DNA of 64,000 nucleotides from Dethiosulfovibrio russensis (GCF_021568855.1 NZ_JAKGUG010000011.1:1-64000), one strand, 5' to 3'; shown: positions 52,478-61,080, counted from the stretch's first letter. Made by a program: numbers and translations. The notes: generated from the sequence alone by a model not told the origin.

Positions 52478-53946
52478 CTCTTCGACCTCTTTTCCGCCGC
52501 TCTCTCCAACGCCTTGAACAAGGCTCTGGCCTTGTTCTCCGTCTCCATGTACTCCATCTCTGGAACCGAGTCGTAGACTATTCCCGCCCCGGCCTGGACC
52601 GTTACCCTGTTACCCCGTCTGCTCATCGTTCTTATGGCTATGCAGGTATCCATGTCGCCGTCGAAACCGACGTATCCCACCGCCCCGGCGTAGGGCCCCC
52701 TCGGGGCGGGCTCGAGATCCTCTATGATCTCCATGGCCCTTATCTTCGGGGCGCCGGAAACGGTACCGGCGGGAAAGGACGTCTCCAGCAGATCCAGAGC
52801 GGTCTCGTCGTGCCTTATACGACCCTCCACCTGCGATACCAGGTGCATCACCTGGGAATAGCGCTCCACCCCCAGAAGCTCGGTGACCTCCACGGAGCCA
52901 AAGGAACAGGTTCGTCCCAGATCGTTTCTTGCAAGGTCCACCAGCATGACGTGTTCGGCCCTCTCCTTCTCGTCGGTGCGAAGCTCCTCTTCCAGCTCAA
53001 GGTCCCGCTCCTCCGAGGAGCCCCTCTTTCTGGTCCCGGCCAGAGGTCGGATAAGGGCCTTTCCTCCCTCCAGCTTCACGTGTACCTCCGGAGAGGAACC
53101 TATCAGCTCCAGTCCGGGGAACTCCATCCTGAAAAGATAGGGCGACGGGTTTCCCTCACGGAGCGCCCGATATATTTCGTCGGAGGAGAGGTCCGTATCG
53201 GCGGAGAAGGCCTGCGACAGCACCACCTGACAGACGTCTCCGGCCACTATGTGCTCCTTGCCTTTCTCCACCATCTCCATGAAATTTTTACGGTCCATCT
53301 CGGCCTCTATCGGGTCCACCTTTGCCGGACCGGTCGGGAGTTCCGCCGGAACGACGGTATCGATCGTTTTCGCCAGGTCTTCCAGAAACTCGACCGCCGA
53401 CCGATACAGATCTTCGATCTCTTTTTCCGAAGCCCCGGAAGGGATGCGTACGTTTCGGATCAGAAAGAGCTCGTCGGTCTCGTGGTCCAGTGCCACAACC
53501 GAGGTAAAACCCATGAGAACGGCCCTCGCCGTGTCCTCTTTTCTCAGGCGGCGATCCGTTCCGTGAAACAGGGGCTCCCAGGCCTCGGCCATGCCGTAGC
53601 CGAAGTATCCCGCCACCCCTCCGGTGAAGGGTGGGAACCCCTCCAGCTTCGGCCTTCTTACGTCGAGATAGGAATCAAGATCGGACCTGAGGGACTCGCC
53701 GCCGTCGTCAACGGAGAAGACCCTCTCGGGTTCGACCCCCACGAAGGAGTACCGCCCGGAACCGCCGCTCTCCAATAGAAAGGCCCCAAGGTCCGACCGA
53801 TTCAGTCCCTGAAAAAGGTCGGCCGGATCGAGCCCGTCGGAGGGACCTCGCCAGACCACCGGCACCATATCGTGTTCTTCAGCCATGGACCTGAAAAGGT
53901 CGACAGACGTGACCTCTATACTCGGGACTTTCGTGAAAGCGCTCAT
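52474..53946 (-). CDS. trpE: Anthranilate synthase component I
   Basis: A 490-residue chorismate-binding enzyme. The catalytic part has IRPLAGTRKRGSSEERD (about 300), LVDLARNDLGRTCSFGSVEV, TSFPAGTVSGAPKIRAMEII (about 410-429) and GGAVGYVGFDGDMDTCIAIRT-like PYAGAVGYVGFDGDMDTCIAIRT. The N-terminal LESGGSGRYSFVG (about 54-66) is the Trp feedback site motif, so the enzyme is likely inhibited by Trp as well as controlled by attenuation. GAAGGAGGTAGGG precedes the ATG at 53946. Confidence 0.96.
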   Translation of the reverse strand: MSAFTKVPSIEVTSVDLFRSMAEEHDMVPVVWRGPSDGLDPADLFQGLNRSDLGAFLLESGGSGRYSFVGVEPERVFSVDDGGESLRSDLDSYLDVRRPKLEGFPPFTGGVAGYFGYGMAEAWEPLFHGTDRRLRKEDTARAVLMGFTSVVALDHETDELFLIRNVRIPSGASEKEIEDLYRSAVEFLEDLAKTIDTVVPAELPTGPAKVDPIEAEMDRKNFMEMVEKGKEHIVAGDVCQVVLSQAFSADTDLSSDEIYRALREGNPSPYLFRMEFPGLELIGSSPEVHVKLEGGKALIRPLAGTRKRGSSEERDLELEEELRTDEKERAEHVMLVDLARNDLGRTCSFGSVEVTELLGVERYSQVMHLVSQVEGRIRHDETALDLLETSFPAGTVSGAPKIRAMEIIEDLEPAPRGPYAGAVGYVGFDGDMDTCIAIRTMSRRGNRVTVQAGAGIVYDSVPEMEYMETENKARALFKALERAAEKRSKR

Positions 53947-53979
53947 ACCCTACCTCCTTCGTTTTGATGAAAAAATATA

Positions 53980-54022
53980 ATAAAAAAGGGAGAGGTCCCC
54001 TGCGGGCCTCTCCCTTTTTTAT
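53980..54022 (-). terminator. Attenuator terminator of the trp operon
   Basis: On the minus strand AAAAAAGGGAGAGGCCC, loop GCAG-like, GGGACCTCTCCC and TTTTTT: a 16-pair stem 34 bases before trpE. Its left arm contains GAGAGGC, which can pair with the upstream GCCTCTC. Confidence 0.9.
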
Positions 54023-54036
54023 TGCTGAAAATACGG

Positions 54037-54089
54037 CGAGAGGCATCAAAAGTGAATCCCCTTTGGGGATCCGCCTCCAATGCCTCTCG
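54037..54089 (-). promoter_or_regulatory. Antiterminator-type hairpin in the trp leader
   Basis: CGAGAGGCAT (54089-54080) and ATGCCTCTCG (54046-54037) form a ten-base stem on the minus strand, with an inner ATCCCC/GGGGAT hairpin. The second arm can pair with GAGAGGC of the terminator instead, so the two structures exclude each other. Confidence 0.75.
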
Positions 54090-54126
54090 TCAAAAAATGA
54101 TGCTATCTATGGGCAATGGCGGCAGA

Positions 54127-54174
54127 CTAGTAGGTCTGCCACCACCAGTTTTGTCCTGAAAGAATTCGTTTCAT
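54127..54174 (-). CDS. trpL: trp operon leader peptide
   Basis: Fifteen residues, MKRILSGQNWWWQTY, with three Trp codons in a row and then the stop. GACTGGAG precedes the ATG. The Trp codons lie inside a hairpin (GGTGGCAGAC / GTCTGCCGCC, 54118-54144). Stalling at the Trp codons would open this hairpin. A typical attenuation leader. Confidence 0.9.
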   Translation of the reverse strand: MKRILSGQNWWWQTY

Positions 54175-54210
54175 GATAATCGCTCCAGTCGATTCGTAAT
54201 TGTGGGGTAG

Positions 54211-54237
54211 TTTATACTCCGAACGAGAGGGTGTCAA
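54211..54237 (-). promoter_or_regulatory. Promoter of the trp operon
   Basis: On the minus strand TTGACA (54232-54237) and TATAAA (54211-54216), 15 bases apart (17 if the -10 is read as TAAACT), about 40 bases before trpL. Confidence 0.75.
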
Positions 54238-54258
54238 GGGAAATCTTTAAAGAACGTA

Positions 54259-55218
54259 TCACGCCCGCTCTTTAAACAGTTCCTTCATGGCCCCTACGGA
54301 ACTCAGTATGGACGACGCTTCGTACGGCAGGTAGACCATCTTGGTCTTGTCTCCGGCGGACATCTCCTTCAGGGACTCCAGATATTTCAGGGCAACCAGA
54401 TAGGATGTCGGATCCTTGCTTCCGGCGTGGGCCATCAGGGCCTCGGAGATCTTTGACAGAGCCTCCGCCTCCGCCTCGGCAAGTCTTATCCTGGCGTTGG
54501 CCATTCCCTCTGCCTCGAGCTCGATAGCCCGTTTCTTTCCCTCGGCTCGGTTAACCTCGGCGTCCCTCTGTCCATTGGCCTCGGTTACAACGGCCCGTCT
54601 GGTTCTCTCCGCCTCCATCTGGCGCTGCATGGCGGTCTGTACCGACTCGGGAGGATTTACGTCCTGGATCTCAACCCTGGTAACCTTCACTCCCCAGACG
54701 TCGCTGGCCTCGTCGAGAGTGCTCCTGAGGCTCTCGTTTATCTCGGACCTTTTACTGAAAATCTCGTCCAGCTCCATCTCGCCCATTACGCTTCTGAGAG
54801 AGGTCTGGGTAAGCTTCTCCAGGGCCATAGGCAGGTTAGCTATCTCGTAGATGGCCTTGAAGGGGTCGCTGATCTGAAAATACAGCATGGCGTTGATCTC
54901 CATGACCACGTTGTCTCTAGAGATTATGTTCTGCTTGGGAAAGTCCAGGATCTGCTCTCTCATATCCAGACTGGACGTCTTGCGTAAACCTCTTCTGAAA
55001 ACCCACTCCGTCGCCTTGGGACGATCCAGCACGGGAAAGATAAAGTTGACCCCCGGCGAAAGGACGCGATGAAACTTGCCGAGACGCTCCACCACGACCC
55101 TGTGGGCCTGAGGAACTATCTTTATCCCCGATAGGAGGATCACCACCGCGAAAAAGGCGAAGAAAACCAAAACCGCAAAGTCCATGGAATCCTGAATCAC
55201 CCATATTATCTCCTGCAT
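54259..55218 (-). CDS. SPFH/band-7 membrane protein (slipin, QmcA-like)
   Basis: A 319-residue protein with one N-terminal membrane helix (about 13-33, FAVLVFFAFFAVVILLSGIKIVP) and the SPFH domain (RVVVERLGKFHRVLSPGVNFIFPVLD, INAMLYFQISDPFKAIYEI), followed by a long helical EAxA-rich region (about 190-270) that would oligomerise. Members form large rings at the membrane with NfeD partners. I used ATG at 55218 with GGAGGTGACC upstream; a frame to 55509 overlaps NfeD. Pairs with the next gene. Confidence 0.9.
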   Translation of the reverse strand: MQEIIWVIQDSMDFAVLVFFAFFAVVILLSGIKIVPQAHRVVVERLGKFHRVLSPGVNFIFPVLDRPKATEWVFRRGLRKTSSLDMREQILDFPKQNIISRDNVVMEINAMLYFQISDPFKAIYEIANLPMALEKLTQTSLRSVMGEMELDEIFSKRSEINESLRSTLDEASDVWGVKVTRVEIQDVNPPESVQTAMQRQMEAERTRRAVVTEANGQRDAEVNRAEGKKRAIELEAEGMANARIRLAEAEAEALSKISEALMAHAGSKDPTSYLVALKYLESLKEMSAGDKTKMVYLPYEASSILSSVGAMKELFKERA

Positions 55219-55226
55219 ACCAAAGG

Positions 55227-55721
55227 TCACCTCCGCTCGTCTTCTTCGGAAGCCCTTCCGGACTCCCGCACCATCACCTTGGCCCCTGAAACCCGAACGA
55301 CCTCCACCTCCGTCCCCTCGGGAACGGAACGTCCGTCCACATGAAAGGCCCACCACTGGGATCCTCTGAGCTTGACGTATCCTCCGCCGGTCTCTCCGGA
55401 CGGGATGGCCTTGACTACCACCCCCAGAGAGCCGACCATGCCGTCCACGTCCGACTTTCGCTCCTTGGCCCCGTAGAGATGGCGTACCACCGACGGACGG
55501 ATCAGCCACAGTCCGGCCAAAGATGACAGTGCGAAGACCGCCAACGCCAGGCGGCCGTCAAGAGACGCCCCCGCTACGGACGGCCATACCAGCCCCAACG
55601 CCAAAGGAGGAAGACAGGCCAGGGCGAAGCATCCCAGCACGAACCCGGGAGAGGCTATCTCTCCTATTAGAAGCACTATCGCCAGAACGGCCCAAAACTG
55701 CCAGAGTGACAAAAACGCCAT
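55227..55721 (-). CDS. NfeD-family membrane protein
   Basis: A 164-residue protein with several membrane helices (about 5-75) and a C-terminal OB-like domain (DGMVGSLGVVVKAIPSGETGGGYVKLRGSQWWAF, about 95-130). NfeD proteins are encoded with SPFH partners, as here (eight-base gap). It lacks the long ClpP-like part of full NfeD. Confidence 0.88.
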   Translation of the reverse strand: MAFLSLWQFWAVLAIVLLIGEIASPGFVLGCFALACLPPLALGLVWPSVAGASLDGRLALAVFALSSLAGLWLIRPSVVRHLYGAKERKSDVDGMVGSLGVVVKAIPSGETGGGYVKLRGSQWWAFHVDGRSVPEGTEVEVVRVSGAKVMVRESGRASEEDERR

Positions 55722-55766
55722 ATCTTCACCGCTCCTCTCTTTACACGAAAATCGATAGCCCTCACA

Positions 55767-56276
55767 TCAAAAAAGATCGTCCCAGGCCACATACTTATGC
55801 AGGGTCTCCACGAATTTTGAAAGCCCTTCCCCATCCTCCGATGAAAAACGTTTCCGGAGAGGACTGTCCAGATCCAGAACCCCCAATACCCGGCCTTCCC
55901 GTATCAGAGGAAGGACGATCTCCGAGGCGGATGCCCCGTCGCAGGCGATATGCCCGGGGAAAAGCTCCACGTCCGGCACGATCTGAATTTCTCCGGTTCG
56001 GGCCGCCGCACCGCAGACGCCTTTGTCCAAAGGAATGCGGGTACAGGCCGGTTTCCCCTGAAATGGCCCCAGAACCAGGGCGTTTTCCTTTTCTCTCATC
56101 AGATAGAACCCCGCCCAGTTCAGATCGTCCAGAAGCAGATAGAGCAACGCCGCGGCGTTGGCCAGATTTGCCAGGGGATCGGGCTCTTCGCAGATCAAGC
56201 CGAGAAGTTTGGCGTTTACGTAATTGTAGAGCTGCTCCGACGTTTCCGTCTCTATCTTGAGAATTTCCTTGGACAT
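55767..56276 (-). CDS. msrC: Free methionine-(R)-sulfoxide reductase (GAF domain)
   Basis: A 169-residue GAF-fold reductase of free Met-R-sulfoxide. The three Cys needed for catalysis are in KPACTRIPLDKGVCGAAARTG (two) and FPGHIACDGASASEIVLPL (one), as in E. coli fRMsr (YebR). LNWAGFYL near residue 55 is also typical. ATG at 56276 with AGGAG nine bases away. A repair enzyme for oxidative damage. Confidence 0.9.
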   Translation of the reverse strand: MSKEILKIETETSEQLYNYVNAKLLGLICEEPDPLANLANAAALLYLLLDDLNWAGFYLMREKENALVLGPFQGKPACTRIPLDKGVCGAAARTGEIQIVPDVELFPGHIACDGASASEIVLPLIREGRVLGVLDLDSPLRKRFSSEDGEGLSKFVETLHKYVAWDDLF

Positions 56277-56353
56277 AGACAAACACTCCTCTTTTACTGT
56301 GCTAAGCTAGCTGAAGCTCAACGGACAAACCCTACAGAATCGGCGGTCATAAC

Positions 56354-57670
56354 ATGGACATTATAACCCTGTTGCTCTTCATTATAGCCCTTACGACCTG
56401 CATCGCCCTGGACATCTCCATTCTACTGGCTCTTTCGACGGGATACTGCATATTTTTCACACACGCACGGCTCAGAGGTTACTCGACGAGATCTATCCTT
56501 AAGATGTCCCTCGAGGGGCTCTATACCGTCAGAAACGTCGTCATGATCCTTCTCCTGATCGGCGTGCTGACGGCCCTGTGGCGAGCTTCCGGCACCATTC
56601 CGGCCATAGTCAGCTACTCCTCCAGACTGGTGAAGCCCTCTCTTATGGTACTGATGACCTTTCTGCTCAACTGTCTGGTATCGTTTCTCACCGGAACCGC
56701 CTTCGGAGCAGCCGCAACCATGGGAGTCATATGCATGACCATGGCCCTTTCCATGGGGATAAACCCTGCGATCGCCGGAGGAGCGATTTTATCGGGAATC
56801 TACTTCGGCGACCGATGCTCGCCGGTATCCACGAGCGCCTTGCTCGTCGCAGGTATAACCTCTACGGACCTCTACAGAAATATCGGCGCCATGATGAGAT
56901 CATCGGCGGTCCCGTTCCTGATAACCTGTCTGATCTATGCCGTAGCAGGCGCCCTCCTGCCCCACCAGCCTGTTACGGATAAAGCCATACAGACCGTCTT
57001 TGAGAAAAGCTTCAAACTCGGCTGGATACCGCTGCTTCCTGCCGTAATCATACTGATAATGTCGTTTTTTCGGATCAACGTGAGATACACCATCGGAGCC
57101 AGCGTCCTCTGCGCCACCGCGATCTACGTTATGTATCAAGCCCGGGAATTTTCATCTCTTCCCGGGCTCGTGGTCTACGGCTATAGGGCGACAGATACGC
57201 AGCTTGCAGCCCTCATGGACGGTGGAGGCATTCTGTCGATGGTCAGGGTGGTGGCCATAGTCTCCATCTCCTCCTCCTACGCCGGAATCTTCGAGAAAAC
57301 CGGCCTGTTGAACTCGCTGAAGAGACAGGTCAACGGCCTAGCCGACAGGATATCTCCCTTCGGTGCCATGCTTCTGGGCTCGGTCGTCTCCGGAGTCATA
57401 GCCTGCAATCAGACCTTGACCATAATGCTTACCCATCAGATATGCCGGGGCCTGAAGATCGACCGAGAACAATTCGCCCTGAACCTGGAGGACACAGCTG
57501 TCCTGACCGCCCCTCTGATTCCCTGGACCACTGCGGCGGCGGTGCCTCTGGTGTACATATCCGCACCGACGACGAGCATTCTGGCTGCCTGCTATCTGTA
57601 TTTAGTACCTCTTTGGGGGCTGATCGGTGGAAGGACGTTAATAAAAAAAGGCATTGGGCCGGAATCTTGA
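56354..57670 (+). CDS. NhaC-family Na+/H+ antiporter
   Basis: A 438-residue membrane protein with about 12 helices. GTAFGAAATMGVICMTMALSMG and GGAILSGIYFGDRCSPVSTSALLVAGIT (about 140-170) with the conserved Asp-Arg-Cys-Ser-Pro motif mark the NhaC family; VVSGVIACNQTLTIMLT is the late motif. Related amino-acid antiporters share these features, so malate/lactate or Na+/H+ exchange is possible. Confidence 0.88.
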   Translation: MDIITLLLFIIALTTCIALDISILLALSTGYCIFFTHARLRGYSTRSILKMSLEGLYTVRNVVMILLLIGVLTALWRASGTIPAIVSYSSRLVKPSLMVLMTFLLNCLVSFLTGTAFGAAATMGVICMTMALSMGINPAIAGGAILSGIYFGDRCSPVSTSALLVAGITSTDLYRNIGAMMRSSAVPFLITCLIYAVAGALLPHQPVTDKAIQTVFEKSFKLGWIPLLPAVIILIMSFFRINVRYTIGASVLCATAIYVMYQAREFSSLPGLVVYGYRATDTQLAALMDGGGILSMVRVVAIVSISSSYAGIFEKTGLLNSLKRQVNGLADRISPFGAMLLGSVVSGVIACNQTLTIMLTHQICRGLKIDREQFALNLEDTAVLTAPLIPWTTAAAVPLVYISAPTTSILAACYLYLVPLWGLIGGRTLIKKGIGPES

Positions 57671-57676
57671 TCTGTC

Positions 57677-57776
57677 GTTATCGTACCGTACAATATAATT
57701 ACAGGAAACATAATCCTTGCGAGGGTTACCGCAAAGCTTTATCTCAATTAAACTTGTGAAAATATTGTACGTTATC
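57677..57776 (-). repeat. MITE-like fragment related to the IS256-type element
   Basis: Read on the minus strand from 57776 it aligns with 2448-2524, the left end of the IS256-like element: CC(T/C)GATAACGTACAATAT then a TTC(A/G)CACA-like, TTGAG(A/G)TAAA and G(G/A)TTATGTTT, roughly three in four bases alike over 75 bases. It is bounded by CGTACAATAT (57687-57696) and its inverse ATATTGTACG (57762-57771). It has no coding capacity, so it resembles a short non-autonomous derivative. Confidence 0.6.
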
Positions 57777-57813
57777 AGGTGGTTTTAGGTGTACACCTAA
57801 AACCACCTATTTT
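57777..57813. terminator. Perfect 32-base palindrome, likely bidirectional terminator
   Basis: AGGTGGTTTTAGGTGT and ACACCTAAAACCACCT meet without a loop at 57777-57808, followed by ATTTTT. It lies between the antiporter and the surface protein, which converge. Confidence 0.7.
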
Positions 57814-59347
57814 TACGTAACTTCATGATCAAAGGCAATCCCAAAAACAACAGCATGGAAAAACCCGAAACGGTTCCGGTTCCGACATCGCAGCCTCCGG
57901 TTCCGCCGCCTTTGGGTGTGGGAGTTTCCGCCTCCGCCCGGATCGAGCAGACCCGGAAGGTTACCACGCCGTTATCGGGGTTGAGGTCGAAGGATCCGTT
58001 GTCCTCCACGGTGTTTCGCCAGGTCCGAAGCCCCTCTCCGGTCTCGTAGAAATCGGGAGGGTTCACCCCTTCCGGAAGAGTCTGACCGGGCCGGATCTCG
58101 AACTGGATTCCCCGCTCGGGAAGAACGTAGCCCTCCGGCGTCAGGTTTTTCACGTCCTCGGTGCCTGTCCCATCCTCTTTCGCCAGAGCGAAGGCGGCGT
58201 AGTAGCGGACGTATCGCGGCCAAGAGGCGGTGAACTCTATCTCCAACTCTCCGTTTCCCAAAACGTCCTCTAGAGGAACGTTTTCATAGGCGAAGGCGTT
58301 GTAGAGAGAGGCGTTCATGCCCTCCAAAGAAACGGCGAGGTCGCCGGAGATTCCACTGATATCTCCAGACAGAGCCTCTCGCACCTCTCCATACAGGGTG
58401 CTGTCCGAATTACCCAGATCCTTCTCGACGACGATCACGTCGGCCTCTCCCGCGGTGGAGCGGGGTTCCGGAGAGGAGTTAGAAGCCATTCCCGCTAGGG
58501 CCACGGAGCTTCTTCCGGGGGATGTGCCGATGGTGCAGGTGCCGTCGTCCACAAGGGTATACCCATCGCTTCCGGAAATCTGATCGGGGGTATTGTCCTG
58601 GAGAACGCACTCCTGGGCGATAACGGTCTGGCTGGAGGAGGAGAGCCGCATTCCTCCTCCGTAGGTGCTGGAATTGTTCCTCAAGGTACATCCGTACATG
58701 AAAAGAATGTAGTCGTTGGCAATGCCCCCGCCGCTGCTGGAGGTGCTTTTGGAGTTGATATTATTCTCCACCAGGCAGTCGTGCATGGTGAGAATTCCGG
58801 GGTACTCATTATCGATTCCCGCAGCATCCCCCCTATAGAGAGGGGAGAGGGTGTTGCCGCTCACGGTGCAGTTGCGCATGGTGAGCTTCCTCATATTGTG
58901 TATGCCCCCGCTTCCGATGCAATTCGTGACGGTGCAGTCGTTTAGGTAAAGATGCCCACGGTTGCTAAGCCCTGGATTGTCGGAACTCGAACCATCCGTG
59001 GTGATGACAAGGTCATAGAATTTCCAAATGCTATTCTTGCAGGAGAGGATAATTCCTTTTTGCGTACCCGCTTGATAGATTGTGGTGGGGTTTCCCTGTA
59101 GAGTGAGGGATTTAGAGATAGAAAGGGACGTCGTGAGGGTTACCGTATCCACCTCGATGGAAATGGTTTGTCCCGAAGAGGCCTTTTCCACTGCGTAGCG
59201 CAGCGTGCCCGGGGAACCATCGTCCGCACCGCTGGTGACGATCAGGGAAGCGGCCCCGGCGACGTCTCCAAAACAGACCAATCCCAGGAGGAACAAGGTA
59301 TATAAGATCCGGTAAAAACAGATCTTTTTTACGTGCATTTTACACAT
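57797..59347 (-). CDS. Surface right-handed beta-helix protein with Synergist-CTERM-like tail
   Basis: A 516-residue exported protein. Signal peptide about 1-35 (YRILYTLFLLGLVCFGDVAGA). Residues about 45-270 are repeats of LTMRNCTVSGN-, LTMHDCLVENN- and LFMYGCTLRNN-type, each about 20-25 residues, like beta-helix/adhesin-type CSLREAI proteins (GSPGTLRYAVEKA). A second domain (about 330-475) follows. The end has GGGTGGCDVGTG, a hydrophobic run and KLRKNRWF, the sorting tail. ATG at 59347 with AAAGGAG upstream. Probably surface-displayed; role unknown. Confidence 0.82.
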   Translation of the reverse strand: MCKMHVKKICFYRILYTLFLLGLVCFGDVAGAASLIVTSGADDGSPGTLRYAVEKASSGQTISIEVDTVTLTTSLSISKSLTLQGNPTTIYQAGTQKGIILSCKNSIWKFYDLVITTDGSSSDNPGLSNRGHLYLNDCTVTNCIGSGGIHNMRKLTMRNCTVSGNTLSPLYRGDAAGIDNEYPGILTMHDCLVENNINSKSTSSSGGGIANDYILFMYGCTLRNNSSTYGGGMRLSSSSQTVIAQECVLQDNTPDQISGSDGYTLVDDGTCTIGTSPGRSSVALAGMASNSSPEPRSTAGEADVIVVEKDLGNSDSTLYGEVREALSGDISGISGDLAVSLEGMNASLYNAFAYENVPLEDVLGNGELEIEFTASWPRYVRYYAAFALAKEDGTGTEDVKNLTPEGYVLPERGIQFEIRPGQTLPEGVNPPDFYETGEGLRTWRNTVEDNGSFDLNPDNGVVTFRVCSIRAEAETPTPKGGGTGGCDVGTGTVSGFSMLLFLGLPLIMKLRKNRWF

Positions 59348-59376
59348 GAAGAGACTCCTTTCCCCGATCTCACCTC

Positions 59377-59532
59377 TCAAGAACTGATGATATCTCCCAT
59401 GTTCATCCCTTCGCCTCCGGAGAGATTCTCCAGGGTCGAATCCTCCAGCTCGTCGGGATTCTCTTCCTTCTTTTTCTTCAACAAAGCCTCTTTGTCCAAG
59501 TCCTTGCGATCTTCCTGAGCCTTGTCTTTCAC
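59377..59532 (-). CDS. Small charged peptide with a double-glycine-leader-like motif
   Basis: A 51-residue frame with a GTG start and an AAAGGAGAGAG site, well placed for translation, and 29 bases upstream of the beta-helix gene. The N-terminal half is very charged (QEDRKDLDKEALLKKKKEE). The C-terminal half DELEDSTLENLSGG, then EGMNMGDIISS, looks like a double-glycine processing leader (ELxx(V/I)xGG) with a short core. No modification or peptidase-transporter gene is next to it. It could be a peptide precursor or just a small acidic protein. Confidence 0.65.
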   Translation of the reverse strand: MKDKAQEDRKDLDKEALLKKKKEENPDELEDSTLENLSGGEGMNMGDIISS

Positions 59533-59593
59533 GATTTCTCTCTCCTTTCGAGTATAGATTTCTACAAAGTCTTCACCTTATACATGTTCATGC

Positions 59594-59622
59594 ATTAAGG
59601 ATACACCTTTACACCGTGTCAA
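59594..59622 (-). promoter_or_regulatory. Promoter of the small peptide / beta-helix unit
   Basis: On the minus strand TTGACA (59617-59622), 17 bases, CTTAAT (59594-59599). The spacer contains the direct repeat GGTGTA-AA-GGTGTA, a possible regulator site. Confidence 0.6.
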
Positions 59623-59802
59623 CGTCAAGAAAAGAATGACGCCGATCTATCCCTCGTCACCTCGCCGATATATATAGAGAGAACAAAACCATATCAGTCA
59701 GATCTTGACCATAAAGAAATAAACATTATAATTATTAGTTGCAAACTATGTGTTTTGTAAAAAAATCAACTCTTATCTTTCTCCAAAAGGAGCGTGTGAC
59801 AG

Positions 59803-61017
59803 GTGAAGAAAAATGGCGGTGTAACTCTAATAGTGGTCCTTATGGCCGCTATAGGTATAGGGGCTTTTTTCGGCCTACATGCTGGAGAAAAAACGATGAA
59901 AACCGTGGTGGCAATCAGAGGGCTGTTGGCACAGATAATCTTCTTCACCATCCCTCTGGTCATCTTCGGATTCATAGCTCCCGCCATAACATCTCTTAAG
60001 GAAAAAGCCAGCGCCATGTTGGGCACCATGTTGACCATGGCCTATCTATCCGCCGTGGGAGCGGCGGCTTTCGCGGCCATTGCCGGATATTCCATAATTC
60101 CCCATCTAGACATCCCCACCCAGATAGAGGGGCTCAAGGTTCTGCCCAAGGCAATTTTCTCGATAGACATACCCCCCATAATGCCAGTAATGACCGCACT
60201 TGTCCTTGCCATTCTTACCGGAGTGGCTACAATATGGGGCGACGCTAAAAACATCGAAAAGATCCTCTACGAATTTCAATCGATGGTTCTATCTATCGTC
60301 AAGAAGATCGTAATACCGTTGCTTCCCTTTTTCGTCGCCGCCACTTTCGCCCAGATGGCCTATACCGGAAGGCTTACCCAGCAGTTCCCCGTCTTTTTCA
60401 AGGTTATACTCATAGTCCTCCTGGGACATTTCATATGGCTTTTTTTTCTCTACACCCTATCGGGAATGGTCTCTCGCAAAAACCCCTGGGAGGTCGTCAA
60501 ACATTACGGACCGGTATATCTGACCGCCGTAGGGACCATGTCCAGCGCTGCGACCTTGCCCGTGACTTTGTCCTGCGCCAGAAAATCCAAGGTTCTGCCA
60601 CAGGAGGTGACGGACTTCGCCATACCTCTGGGGAGCACCGTCCATCTTTGCGGATCCGTGCTCACCGAGACTTTTTTCTGCATGACCATATCCAAGATGC
60701 TATACGGAACAATGCCGACTCCCGAGACCTTGATCCTGTTTATATTTCTTTTCGGTATCTTCGCCGTAGGCGCCCCCGGAGTTCCGGGCGGCACGGTCAT
60801 GGCGTCGCTGGCCATAGTCCAATCGGTGCTGGGATTCGACGCCGACGGAGTCGGGCTGTTGCTGGGGATCTTCGCCTTGCAGGACAGCTTCGGCACGGCC
60901 TGCAACATTCTGGGAGACGGCGCCCTGGCTTTGATGCTACGGGGACTGTTTTACGATTCCGACGGCAACGCGAGGAAAAAGAAGATGAAAAACGAGGAAC
61001 TGGCTCCCTCGGCGTAG
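59803..61017 (+). CDS. Dicarboxylate/amino-acid:cation symporter (DAACS family)
   Basis: A 404-residue transporter with about eight helices and two re-entrant loops. AAIGIGAFFGLHAGEKT, TVGTMSSAATLPVTLSCARK (about 245-260, serine-rich HP1-like), GSTVHLCGSVLTETFF and FGTACNILGDGALALM (about 360-375, the NMDGT-like region reads NILGD). It takes up Asp, Glu, Ser or dicarboxylates with Na+ or H+. GTG start at 59803. Functionally fits the isoaspartyl dipeptidase nearby. Confidence 0.9.
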   Translation: MKKNGGVTLIVVLMAAIGIGAFFGLHAGEKTMKTVVAIRGLLAQIIFFTIPLVIFGFIAPAITSLKEKASAMLGTMLTMAYLSAVGAAAFAAIAGYSIIPHLDIPTQIEGLKVLPKAIFSIDIPPIMPVMTALVLAILTGVATIWGDAKNIEKILYEFQSMVLSIVKKIVIPLLPFFVAATFAQMAYTGRLTQQFPVFFKVILIVLLGHFIWLFFLYTLSGMVSRKNPWEVVKHYGPVYLTAVGTMSSAATLPVTLSCARKSKVLPQEVTDFAIPLGSTVHLCGSVLTETFFCMTISKMLYGTMPTPETLILFIFLFGIFAVGAPGVPGGTVMASLAIVQSVLGFDADGVGLLLGIFALQDSFGTACNILGDGALALMLRGLFYDSDGNARKKKMKNEELAPSA

Positions 61018-61048
61018 ATTCTCTCGATAGAGCGGGCACAAACACAAG

Positions 61049-61080
61049 GAGGATCGCCTTAAAAAGGCGATCCTCGTTTC
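61049..61080 (+). terminator. Terminator after the symporter, copy 1 of a duplicated sequence
   Basis: GAGGATCGCCTT / AAGGCGATCCTC (61049-61060 and 61064-61075) with an AAA loop and a short T-run. The 37 bases 61039-61075 recur exactly at 63176-63212. Confidence 0.85.

Noticed and set aside
52447-53778. Plus-strand frame of 443 codons opposite trpE
   Set aside because: A shadow of trpE, with no motif and no ribosome site.
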